A stretch of DNA of 64,000 nucleotides from Acanthococcus lagerstroemiae. Lineage: Eukaryota; Arthropoda; Insecta; Hemiptera; Eriococcidae. The stretch is from positions 4,216,001-4,280,000 of the forward strand of contig CM063114.1 in NCBI GenBank assembly GCA_031841125.1, given 5' to 3'. The notes beneath the pieces were generated by a model, which had not been told where the DNA came from, did no database searches, and saw only the letters and a list, made by a program, of their open reading frames with translations. The translations under genes and the position numbers were made by a program. The number at the start of each line of letters is the position of its first letter. Within the stretch, counting starts at the first letter, position 1. Below are positions 1 through 10,900 of the stretch, one piece after another.

Positions 1-162
1 ATATGACAAAACAGTATAAGACTTAGTGAAGTCATAATGTGACATAATTAAACATAATAGTTGATTATGTCTTATTAGCCAGCGTTTCTTCTGGGGAGGG
101 GAAGAGGAAGGGGCCAAGGCCCCAACTGGCGGCCAGTCTCGAACATCGTCGGGTGACGCTGT

Positions 163-1140
163 GTATTTTATTTATTTTTATTTACTGCGATGACAGTTTG
201 TTTTCTTTATTATTATTACAGTACGTTTATGGCAGTAAACTGGGGGGCTCCTCCCCATCGCTGTCATTAGCCCATTTTAGGGCGTATGTCGCACCGCGTC
301 TTTTCTCTTCGTTCTTGTTCGCGGTTACTCTTCTCCACTTTGGGTCCATTTCCTTCCTGAATTCGTCCTGCCAACGCTTCAGCGGCCTACCTCTATGCCT
401 TTTCTTGTTGTACGGCACCCAAGCCTCTATTTTTTCTCCAATTCCCTTCTTGTCCCAAAATATGATCCGCATACTTCCATTTTTGGTTTTTGATTGCTTT
501 CCCTATATCTGTTGCTTTTGTTACCCTTCTTATCTTTTTGTTTTCAATCCTATCCTTTTTCTGTATGCCTAAAATACTTCTCTCCATTGCTTTTTGAGTG
601 GTTTGTAGTTTTTTTACATTAGCTTTTGTTAAGACCCCCGTTTGGGCGCCGTACACGAGCACCTACAAAAGTGCAACTTTCCCATATTTTAGTTTTTAGG
701 TCAATTCCTATCCTTCCTTCGAAAATTTTCTTTAATGACCGAAAGTTTTCCCATCCTCCTTGTACCCTTCTACTTAACTCTTTTCCCCTTTGATTTTTGA
801 ACAAAATTACTTTCCCCCAAGTATTCCATTTCGTCTATCCCCTCAATATCTACCCCGCCTATTTCGATTTTTTTTGACAGAACTTCGGATTTTGCTCCAT
901 TTATAATAGACCAGCTTTCCTACTTTTGGCAATAAATTCTTCTCCCATTTCCTTTAACTTTCTCTGTGAATTAGCAATTACTACTACGTCATCCGCGAAT
1001 CTCAAATTGCTTAAGTACTCACCATCGACCCTCAATCTCTTCCTCTCACAGTCCATTTTCCTAAAACTTCTTCTTGTATACTATTGAACAGATAGGGGAG
1101 AGTGGATCTCCTTGTCTTTGTCAAAAAGGTCCTTGTATTT
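163..1140 (-). mobile_element. RTE-type LINE remnant, 3' part of reverse transcriptase ORF
   Basis: Read on the minus strand, about 1 kb of decayed reverse transcriptase ORF runs from the palm domain to the C-terminus. A FADD catalytic box (LRFADDVVV) is encoded near 990-1010. The C-terminal signature RGRPLKRWQDEF is near 380-420, followed by the W..V/A..K...R pattern usual for RTE-clade proteins. Frameshifts and stops break the frame near 640-900. An A-rich tail (AAATAAAAATAAATAAAA on the minus strand, about 161-185) marks the 3' end. The 5' half is absent, as expected for a 5'-truncated insertion. RTE is the best clade fit by motif; no search was run. Confidence 0.8.
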
Positions 1141-1276
1141 TATAAGTACACGAAATAAGATTGGGTTGTCTCCCCTTCACGCCTTAAGCACCTTCAATTA
1201 GGTTTAGCGCTGGGCAGGAAAGCTCACACTTTTAAATTACGAATTAATTACGTAAGCACTAGTACAACTTTAACGT

Positions 1277-1585
1277 TTTGTGGAGCGAATGGCGATGCAT
1301 GCATGCCAAAGTGGCTTCCAGATATGGCAACCTGGCTCCGGAAACTGCCTTTCGAGTATTGCATCACTTACCAGAGGGACACATTGAGGCTGGTCCGGGC
1401 CCCCATTTCGCCTCCCCGCTTCGGATTTGCGCTGTTATGCCAGGGCCACTATGGGACAGCCCTCTGACCAAGGCAACGCTCACTCACCATTAACCTGGAA
1501 TTCGGGTGCCCCACAGCCGGAAGCTCTTCCTTCCTTCACTGTTCACCTCCACGTCTTAAAACGTGTGTGGCGACGCAGGAAGGTG
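1277..1585 (-). repeat. Short non-LTR element family, copy A
   Basis: GC-rich repeat homologous to the segments at 30294-30470, 32984-33280 and 51015-51119. Shared words include GATGCATGCATGCCAAAGTGG, CCGGAAACT and CATTTCGCC. All copies share the border at their low-coordinate end and differ at the other end. I therefore read the element on the minus strand, with its 3' end near 1277. The upper border is approximate. This copy is more diverged than the others and I see no clear target-site duplication. Confidence 0.6.
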
Positions 1586-4500
1586 GTGACGGCGGGTCAA
1601 CACCAGTGACCTCTCTGGGACGGAAAGGGACGCTCACAGGCGTCGAGGTACCACTGGGGTTTCCCTTTCTCCTTCAAACTTTTTCCCCCGCTACTGACAG
1701 TGTCTCAGTGGGCACGGGCCCATTATGATCGATTGAACCTGCGTTGGATCAGATCCATACTTAGGTCAAATGACATCAAATTTCGCATGGTCATACATTT
1801 AGTTCTGCTGGATTCTGAAAGTCGCCATACTGGGTGTCTACCAAATACAGATTTGTGAAATTCATGACCTGTCCGTGACGTTTTTCATGGGCTCGCAGTA
1901 CTCATGTTAACGGTCCTCCTAAATTGCAAAAACAACTAACTAATTTTGACATTTCAGTGATACTTGTTCAATTTTTTCCTTTGCTGTTATTTTGGAGTTC
2001 GCATTCAAAAAGGAAGATGATTCTTTTAGTTGGCTCTTTTTCCCAGAACACTTCGGAGAGAGTTTATGATTTTGGAAAAAAGCAAATTAGATACAATTGG
2101 TGACTCTATCATGACATTCATGCCTGTCTGACTTCAATTTATGGCTTTATCATAACTTTCATGACTGGCAGATGTCTGTTTGTTTCTTTCTACCCTTTCC
2201 TCCTCATGTCTCTGTTGCTTTTGCCTTTTTTGCCTATTTATTTTGTCTCCATTGGTCTTTTTACTTCTTTAACCATCTTACTGTCTTTTTCACGTGTTTA
2301 TTTTTTTATTATTATTTTTTTTTTTACTGATTCATCGTTGTCAATCTTGGTCGATTCTATCTTTTCAGTAGTTCCACTGTTTTCTCTAGTCCCGGATTAA
2401 GATTAACACCGCTTACAAGCACTCGGATCCCTCAACCACCTAGCTGGAAAAATGTTTTTCGTATCTGTTCAGTAGCTTTTTATTTACAGTGTTATGTCTG
2501 ACTGGTGGCATACGCCAACATGCTGAAGGCAAAAATGTTCTGTTTAACGATAAATTTTGGGCGCATATGTCAAGTATTAAAGTCTCTCTAAAGAGAAAAT
2601 AAGAAAGTAGATAGATGTTGGTAGGAACCTTAGTGGGTAGTTTTTTCTTAGATCAATTTAATTTCGAAAACCACCATTCGCACATAGGAGCGGGCAAGTA
2701 CCCCTCTCTTCCTTGACAGCAAATGTGGTCAAATAAGATTGGTTCAGATTGGGATGCGAAATGTTAATTCTTTCCAAAACACTACATTTCAACTTGATTT
2801 ATTCATTTTTGAAGTTAGGTCCACTTTGGTGGTCGACGCCTCAATTATTCTGTAAGGTATTGATAGGTATTCAAATTTTAGAATTCTAGTTCAAATTTTG
2901 GTTGTTCGGAAGGAAAATGATAGTGACGTTTGTTGGCACACAACCAACTTTCGGGTGATAAGTAGAAATTCTTCGGAGAACTTTTGATGGAAAAGTACTC
3001 TTTCAAGCTTAGAGACTGCAGGCACATGTGCTTGCAGAGCGTATCTCACTCGTCCTACGTTAAGGAACGAGAAAGGAATGGTAAAGCTTTTGATAGTCTA
3101 TACCTTGTTCATTTTCAATTTTTTGTTTTAGTTGGAAATTTTAAAATTTTCAACTACTCGTACAGACTTGCATGTGCGGATTGTGTCATTGAATTTGTTG
3201 TTAATTTCTCTGTAAGAATTCCTGAGAAAATTGCGGTTTTGAAAAGTTCCACCTTAAGATGGGTTTTGTCAGCGAATGTTACAATTGACGTTACTATACA
3301 CGTTATTTCACCAGTTTTAGAGAAAACGTGAAATTGCCCTAGTCTTATAAAATTTCTTCTCTCGCATGATTCCGTTTTCGACAAAAGGTTGACGATTACA
3401 CTCATCGAGGTCGTCTAAAAAAAAAAAAAGTAATTAAAACTATCATACTACGGTGCTTTTCACAACATGTTTTCGAGGACATATTACGCTTTTGTAAGTA
3501 CTTCCAAGATGTAAAGAAAGTACTTCGGCGCTGTAAGTATCGTCATATCGTCGTCATAGTGTTTCTAAACTTTCAGACCTACGGAATACTTACGATGTTT
3601 CGCTAATATTTCATAATTTTCAGTTCTCCGACTTATGGTATCTAGTAATACCAGCAATGAATATTTTTGTAATACCTTAATTTTTTCATTTTTTATAGGC
3701 TTCTGTCGAAATGTAGAATGGGATCAATGAGCCGTAAAATTCTATTCGCAAAAAACTTACAATCAATGCCGAAATGTCAACAACTCGCGCTAAAACGAAT
3801 GACCTGGAAATTTTCTGAACAATGAAATTAATGTCCATTGACTATGGGCACGTCAGTCGTTCTCACACGTTTCAAGCGGCATACTGGGAATGCGTAACTA
3901 AGAAGTTCATTCTTGCACTGAAACTGCAGTTAAATTGAACCGAATCATCATCATCAGCGGGAACAAGCTTATAACACTTTGAATTCAAGTAACAGATCCA
4001 ATGGACGGCGATTATTCGTAGTATGATAAGAAATGTACTTTCGTACATTAATGTTGTCTACGTGTCGGGAATATCGCACGTTAATATTATACATAAAAGC
4101 GTAAAATCTTACATCAAATTAAAACGTTTAAGTTAATATATCTATTAACCAGTTTCCGTTCCACATGTTTTATTTTTGTTCACGGCCTCGGCACGGAGCA
4201 GAATTGAAACATATTTTAAGTACTCATATCCTGCGAATTAAGTATGTCGTCGTTGTCATTGTACCACTAATCGACTTAAAATAGCCGATTTAACTCTTCG
4301 AATATCGTATGACGTGTTTACTGTGAAAACTCTTGAATAACGCTTCAATACAGAACTAAATGTTTAATTTCAACGAGCATTGAAATATAATTAACAATGG
4401 TGAAAAATAGTAATACGTCACTGAAGTTCTATTCAGATGGTAATCTGAAGGCGGAGAAAGATTACAAAGTGTGCCCAAAGAAACTAATAATTTTGCGGAT

Positions 4501-4690
4501 TTGGCACTGATGATTTCAATTTTCTTGAAAACATGAAAGTAATAAATCATTGAGGAACTATCTATTATGAACAAATTTTACATATTAGCTGAAAGTTAAA
4601 AAGGCCATGTCGTTTTCCAATAGAAAAACAAATACCTACTATGGTCCAAAGAGGTGATATTCAAAGAAAAATTTGATTCAAACATTAACA
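1586..4690. other. No gene recognised
   Basis: About 3.1 kb of mostly AT-rich sequence. It holds T-rich low-complexity DNA near 2160-2400 and an A-run at 3418-3431. The open frames here are short, uninterrupted by plausible splice sites, and have low-complexity or composition-driven translations. I see no domain, RNA gene or terminal repeat that I can support. Confidence 0.5.
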
Positions 4691-4696
4691 TTTATT
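4691..4696 (-). terminator. Candidate polyadenylation signal of SOD2
   Basis: AATAAA on the minus strand, about 185 nt past the SOD2 stop codon at 4881-4883. It is the first canonical hexamer in that direction, so it is a reasonable 3' end. The cleavage site itself cannot be seen. Confidence 0.5.
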
Positions 4697-4880
4697 GGAC
4701 AAAAGATTTAACCTTAGGTTACGACTTCATTTTTGTGGAAAGTACGCGAGTTTTCCCATTTATGAAGATTTACATCAGATGTTAGAGCACAATGTTGAAT
4801 ACACGAAGCCCACGGCCATGCATTTGTTCCATTGGACATTATTTTTAATTATCGAATTACCTACTAAGGCGTTAACATAT

Positions 4881-7353
4881 CTAAGCAGATGCAGCGGCTT
4901 TTTCAAACAGTTTAGAGACGTGATTCCAATTAGCGACTTCGAAAATAGCTTTCACGTAGTCTGGTCGAACGTTTTTGTACTGCAAGTAGTACGCATGTTC
5001 CCAAACGTCAATACCAAATAGCGGAATAAGGCCTGTAAAATGAAAATCCAATTGAAGGAAGAAATTTAAGTAACAATTGATATGTATTTACACAAGTTAG
5101 AAGGGGGTGCATAACTTACCCATGTTACAAGAATAAGCACTATTTGCAGTTTGGGATAATAGGTACAATGGGGTAATAGGCGAAGGGAAGAGGACACTGG
5201 CCCTCATACAAAAGGTGTACGAGAAAGTTGAGGAAATATCGAAGTTCTACAAAATGATTTCTTCTCTTCAAAAAGGATGACGTTAGGGATTCAATTAACA
5301 TCGAAATTGTACTTTTGATAGCTTGAATTTTCAGCGGCAATGAAGCGAATCGATTTCCACAGTGTATATGAAATTACAATAGAAATAATTCATACTTTGC
5401 AAATTCTGCCAAATTCTTAAAAACGCACAACGGTTAGAGACATTCACTTAATGCACATTACTGCATACTCTGCACACAAGTATCAGTAATTCACTACCCC
5501 TCTGAATTAGCTGCCGAAATTGAGCATACCGTTGTCGATTGCGCACTTGCAATTAAGATAGGCAAGTTCTGTCCAGTGGCTTAGATAACTCACATTGATT
5601 CGAAACATTCATTTAAAGCACATTACAGCACGCTCAGCACACAAGTATAAATAATTCACTCACCCTTTCTTACTTAACGCACCTTCATTGTGACGTACAT
5701 GCAATCAAATTCTATTGTGATGTTAACCTGAGTTTCCGAAGTTGGTATGCCTGCCGGTAATAACGAGGCGATAAGGTACGTAAGGGGGATGATTTCACGA
5801 AATCATCCCCTTTCAATTTTTATCAGTTCTCGCCATTGTCACCATACCACGATACTAGCGCTACCTAGGTGAGGTTAATATCCCAATTTCGTTACTATCC
5901 AAGCGCTCTTTTAAACAGAGAAACACCTAGGCGACACATCGCATTCATATTTATAATCTTTTTCATATCGTTCCGCTGTCATAAGTGATTGTTTCGAAAC
6001 GTGATGCATAATCAGTCTTACAGAACAACAGCATAAGATCAAATATCACCTGTGGTAGCTTGCAGCGGATCTTGATTAGCGCATGCGGCCAGGGCCAAAC
6101 TCTTGGATTTTGGATTATATCCAAGCCACGCCCATCCAGATCCTTGTACTCCAATTGCGACTGCAGATAGTTGCGATTTAAAGGAATCAAAAGAACCAAA
6201 ATTCTGATTTATGGCGTCACTCAACTGACCTGAAATAGATAATTCATGGTGAGGTATACATGATGGCATCAACTTGAAAAACTATGATTTTCTCAAAGTA
6301 GCAAATGACGATGGGAATAATTCCTCCACCCCAAATGAAAGTAAACGATCGCTACGATTAGATTTGAAAAACTGCAACTAGAGCACCATGCGCATAAAAT
6401 AAATGAGCGAACTGATAAAAGCATCTTACTGCTCGGTTTTCCGGTACTAGCGCTCGGGGTTAGCACTTCCCAAAATATAGAATGATTCAAATGACCACCT
6501 CCGTTGAATTTCAATGCTGGGCCTAATTCTATAATCGCCGCGGTATCGTCTGAAAAGTAAATTAAATTCATCGTTTGGTAATATATACGACCGATAAACA
6601 TGGGATCAACAAATAGTACGAATATCGAAATATTTACTTGCAGCGACGGCTTTCTGTAACTTCTCTTCGGCAATATTATAATTGTTCACGTAGGCCGCAT
6701 GATGCTTCTGATGATGTAACTGCATAATATCTCTAGAAATTATGGGTTCTAAATCCTTGTAATCAAAGGGTAGATTGGGTAACGTCACTTTACTCCGGGT
6801 GCTGGTTACATCAACTCGAAGTTTATTTCTTAAAAAGAGAAAAGGAAAAAGAGGTTATGCGTTGTTTCAATAACTTGATTACTTTGCGTAAAATCTTTTG
6901 CGTTTATCGAATCTCGACGCGTTAAAATCTGATTTCGTTTTGGCATTTACTTTTGGAGTTTAAGATGCGGTACAAAATACCAATGAAGAGCCCATAGAAA
7001 GTGTTGGGAAACTATTGGGTCTAACAGATGATGTCGGGAATAATGAGAGACATACAAGGAAGCACATTTTTGAAATGAGCTCTTCAATAATCAACTTCAG
7101 TTTTCTACATCATGACGTTAGTCGACTGATCTGTGGGGAAACCAAAGGGCAACAATGTTGACATTACACGGTTCATGCACTGTTCAGTTTCAGCCAGAAA
7201 CGAAAGACTAGCCGAACTCGTACTTGTTTTTCTCATCCCGAGCTGAATAACTTTTCAACGAACTCGCCGGTCACAATTTCGTACCGGCTAAATTAAAAAC
7301 AACAGTATCAGTTCAACTTACTGCAAAGTGTTTGATAGTAACTTCCGGAACAT
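4881..7353 (-). CDS. SOD2: Mitochondrial manganese superoxide dismutase
   Basis: Catalyses dismutation of superoxide to oxygen and hydrogen peroxide in the mitochondrial matrix. Five exons on the minus strand join in phase: 7353-7322, 6828-6638, 6549-6430, 6229-6050 and 5032-4881, all GT-AG, giving 675 bp and 224 residues, the usual length for precursor MnSOD. Exon 1 (32 bp) starts [10 protein letters not shown], a basic, hydroxylated presequence; the mature-like region starts around [10 protein letters not shown]. The four metal ligands are visible: His49 (MQLHHQKHH), His97 (LNHSIFW), and Asp183 and His187 (DVWEHAYY). The substrate-funnel block [10 protein letters not shown] and the [11 protein letters not shown] motif are intact. 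I chose the short first exon because it alone gives a matching phase, a good donor and a presequence. Divergent from the membrane-protein gene at 8000. No frameshifts. Identity is certain; only the exact first exon is inferred. Confidence 0.95.
5433..5680. repeat. Two tandem degenerate copies in SOD2 intron 4
   Basis: Two related ~75-bp blocks about 169 bp apart. Each carries ACATTCA, GCACATTA, GCACACAAGTAT and AATTCACT in the same order. They are direct repeats inside SOD2 intron 4 (5033-6049) and have no coding potential. Likely a simple local duplication. Confidence 0.6.
5785..5810. other. Near-perfect 12-bp stem hairpin
   Basis: GGGGATGATTTC (5785-5796), a 2-nt loop, then its exact complement GAAATCATCCCC (5799-5810), all within SOD2 intron 4. 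It may be a chance palindrome or the remnant of a small foldback element. Nothing flanking it identifies a function. Confidence 0.6.
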
Positions 7354-7999
7354 TTTGAAAATTGAAATGTGGTGTAATATTCAAATTTGCAAAATCAATA
7401 AATGGTCGATGAATGTGTGGGAAAACGTTTACAAAAATGTATGTTTGGTGATTAGTTTTCAAAAAAAAATATCACGAGAAACGAAAATCAGGAAGTGGGA
7501 AGATCATAGAAACGTCCGGAAAATCACTTGTCAACAAAGATTTAGGATAACATACTGATAAGAGAGTGGCAGGTCACAGATAAACTAATCTCCAATTTTC
7601 CAGTCCACAGCCGATCCTCTCGCAGCAGCTGGCTGCTTGTCTTCTGTGCCTGTTGTTTCTGTTCGACACTTTCGCTCTATGCTGTGTTATGCATTCGAGC
7701 TGTTTATGTAATTCGTATCACCTGAGATCCTGAGAATTATGAAAATTTAATAATGATAATTATTACGAAATAAACTATATTTCAAATTGTATCGTGTACC
7801 GAGTATTACGCGAATATTGTTGTTTGTGAAAAAACGATCAAAACCGCAGTTCATTTCGTTTTTACGTCAGTGCATTGTGATATATTTGTGAGCATGACGA
7901 ATATAACATGAATGGCATCGTAGTGGTATCCGTTCCAGGATTGTGAAATTTCGGTTATTCCGAGAAATATTTTTCCTGTTATCAAATATGCTGTGAATC
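7354..7999. promoter_or_regulatory. Divergent intergenic region between SOD2 and membrane-protein gene
   Basis: The two predicted start codons (7353 minus, 8000 plus) face away from each other with 646 bp between them. Both promoters must lie here unless either gene has another upstream noncoding exon. I see no strong TATA box for either gene. The stretch near 7600-7700 is richer in CpG and TCTCG-type sequence than its surroundings and is a candidate core. The promoter role is inferred from gene layout only. Confidence 0.4.
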
Positions 8000-10900
8000 A
8001 TGAAATATTCCTGGCGATTATATTGGCCGTCGTGCTCATATGTTCTTTTCAGTAAGTCCGACACATGATTTATTCATTTCCGTTAGTTTAATACTTGTGA
8101 TAAGATTTTCTGGAAGGTTGTGGTGAGCAGAATTTTTATTATTCAGACGAGCAAGGTACTCAACTTACTGTCTCCATTTCGTTTTAACCAGATTTTGAGA
8201 GTAATATGCCGTAGATCATCTGGCCGCTGTTCGGATTTAAATCCAAATTGAGTTGTCATTCAGAATCTCTTACTAATCATTTGCAGTGCACTCTGTACTT
8301 AATTATACTCATTATAATAACTTGATAATTACTTTCACTTGGCCACCTTCAAGAATTTTGCTGCATCAGCTCATTTTAAAACGGGTTTTAAATACCATAC
8401 ATACTTCTTTCTGATTTAACCATGTTTTGTCTGCAGGTTTTCTGATTGTTGGAAATCAAGGTATCCCAGCCGAAGTTGAATCACTGAGACTTGTTTCTGA
8501 TATGTTCGATCGGGTGAGGTCGACAACAGAACCTCCGCTGAAATCAAGAAATATAGTATCGGAACTGAAAAATAGCAATATATTGAGGGATAGAAATGCG
8601 CATCCCATCAACCAGGATGGTTCCAGATCGATGCTGGCTGATATGAGAAACACCTGGAGCTTGGAAACTTCTACAGTGTACATCGAACAAGTCGTTGGCA
8701 TCGCCGAAGACCAGCAGATTGCGAATCAGAGTAACGATGGAGGCTCTGACATGCCAGCTGTCACAAGTAGTTACAATAATGAAGGAGATCATTCGAACTT
8801 GCTAGATTCGTGGCTGCGTAATACTCGCGACTTGGCGTACCATCCGACGGCATCAAATGATACTGAAACCGACCTGAGTCATGATGCAGTTAACGATTCA
8901 AAGTTAGGAAACAGTTCGGTGTATATAGTTGATTCCGATGTTACCACACCAATGCCTAATACACTTTCAACTCAGAAAAACGAAACGCTTACGTTTTCCC
9001 TTCAAAACGCCACTATTGCGGATAACCTACTAAATATATCGTCCAACATATCTACGAATAAAACTGCTCGTGTCAATCCAGCTACACCGTCTTCTTACGT
9101 AAAGAATCCTAAAGATAAAGAAAATAAAACCAAACTAGAAGTGAATTCTAAACCAATAAAAAAAATGACAGCGAATGTGAAGAATAAATTGAACGTGTCT
9201 GTCGAAAATTCGACTCATGGATCAAACAGAACTGAAAATATTACAGAATACTCCAATGAAATTCCGTCCAACAGTAGTGCACTTGATATTTCAAAAAATA
9301 TCACTGTGTTAAGTAAGTTTATTTTATTAACATTAACAGTTTTTCTTTTAATTGAGGGGGGGGGGGGTCGAACGTAATGAGATCAAATCTTCAATTAGCT
9401 TTCTTAACATTTCATCGGACTGGATGTGAATACGAAAATTTCAACGTTAATTTGCGGTATTTTCGAACTACAAAATGATCAGCTGTCCGTGTTTGAATTA
9501 AACAGCAGTCATTAAAACTTCTAACTTTTAATGGTCGTTAAGCACACAGATGGTGCTTCGCTTTGCCTGCCATTAATCGTTGAACGTATGGCAAACATAA
9601 TGTATCTGTCGGTAGGTATACAGGCTCCAGACAGGCTCGTTTTGCGTCACTGAAAATTTTTCAACTGCGATGTGTTAGTCTATTGATTATTATTTTTATA
9701 CAGTTGGCCATATTTCAGAAGGAGTTGATGAAAGGAGCGGTAATTTTATTTATTTCGTAGTAATTCTCATATTCGAATAAAGCTTATCTGGGGACGAAAA
9801 CATGATTTATTATAAACCCTACATTAGTATGAACATGTAAACTTTGAAAATCATTTTGAAATTGAAAATAATCAGTTCTGAGCAAAATTCTGTTTTATTA
9901 GAGTAAGTGTAGTCTAGTAAAAAGGAACAAATTCAGTTTAACATAAAACTGAAAGCAGGAGATTGGTAAATCACACTTTGTACTGTAGTAGGTGGTGATA
10001 ACGAACAGCATCATCTTTTCGTCCAGTGGTTAGAGCGCTTCTAGCCCAGTTCGAATATTCGAATGCTGTTGGAATGTTATTAACTTTGAAATTGTATTTT
10101 TCAGCCAATAGTTCGAATGGTGAAAGTTTGAATAGTAGTGAAAGTCAAGTATCTGCTTCCAGCAGACAAACTATGCCTGAAGAACAAGGTCTTCAAACGT
10201 TGAGCATTGCATTGATCGTTGTAGCAGTAATAGCTGTCATTTGTACCATCACTGGCATTGGTTAGTCGCTGTTTCCTTTTACTGATTAGGCTACATAATT
10301 GAACTCCCATGGATCAAGATCTGATCTGATCTTATTAGGTACTTGAAGTAATAATTTTTCAAAGAACCCAGTGATAGTAAACATGCTGAATGAGAATTCA
10401 TGAGGATGCCTGACTCGCGATTGCTGAAATTGAATCCTTTGATTTTTATGATAATTCTCCCAATATTGCAGGTGTATATTTTAAATATATTTATAATTTT
10501 CCTGTTTCTTGCTATATTGGTAGGAATGTTGTCAGTCATGTTTTATCGAAGATATCATTGGAACAAACCGCAGACATTTAGTGATAAATGCAGCAATGCT
10601 GACTCCACTGGCTATATAGACGATAGCACGCTAAAGGTATCGCTTGATCGTTCCGTTCTATAGTAATATGATTTCTTTCTTGGGTGTCGTAGGCACCAAT
10701 AGGGGAGCTAGGGGGCATAGGCTCTCAATCATATAAAAGTTCTTCTTTCCCCAAAGAAAAACTGAAAAGTGATTCAAGCGAAGAATTCTCTTGTCAGCCC
10801 CCCGCGAGCCTCTCCCACTTTATTGCGGATATTTGCGCTCATGGTGGTAATCTGAAACTATCTTATTTCAGTATTTTGAACTAGCTAGAAACAAAGAAAA

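Noticed and set aside
8456..8792. Minus-strand frames of ~80 residues over exon 2 of the membrane-protein gene
   Set aside because: Shadows of the plus-strand coding frame.
10472..10523. Acceptor at 10471/10472 for exon 4 of the membrane-protein gene, giving a second hydrophobic stretch
   Set aside because: It gives the wrong phase after exon 3 and leads to a stop. The acceptor at 10523/10524 keeps phase and a single membrane helix.
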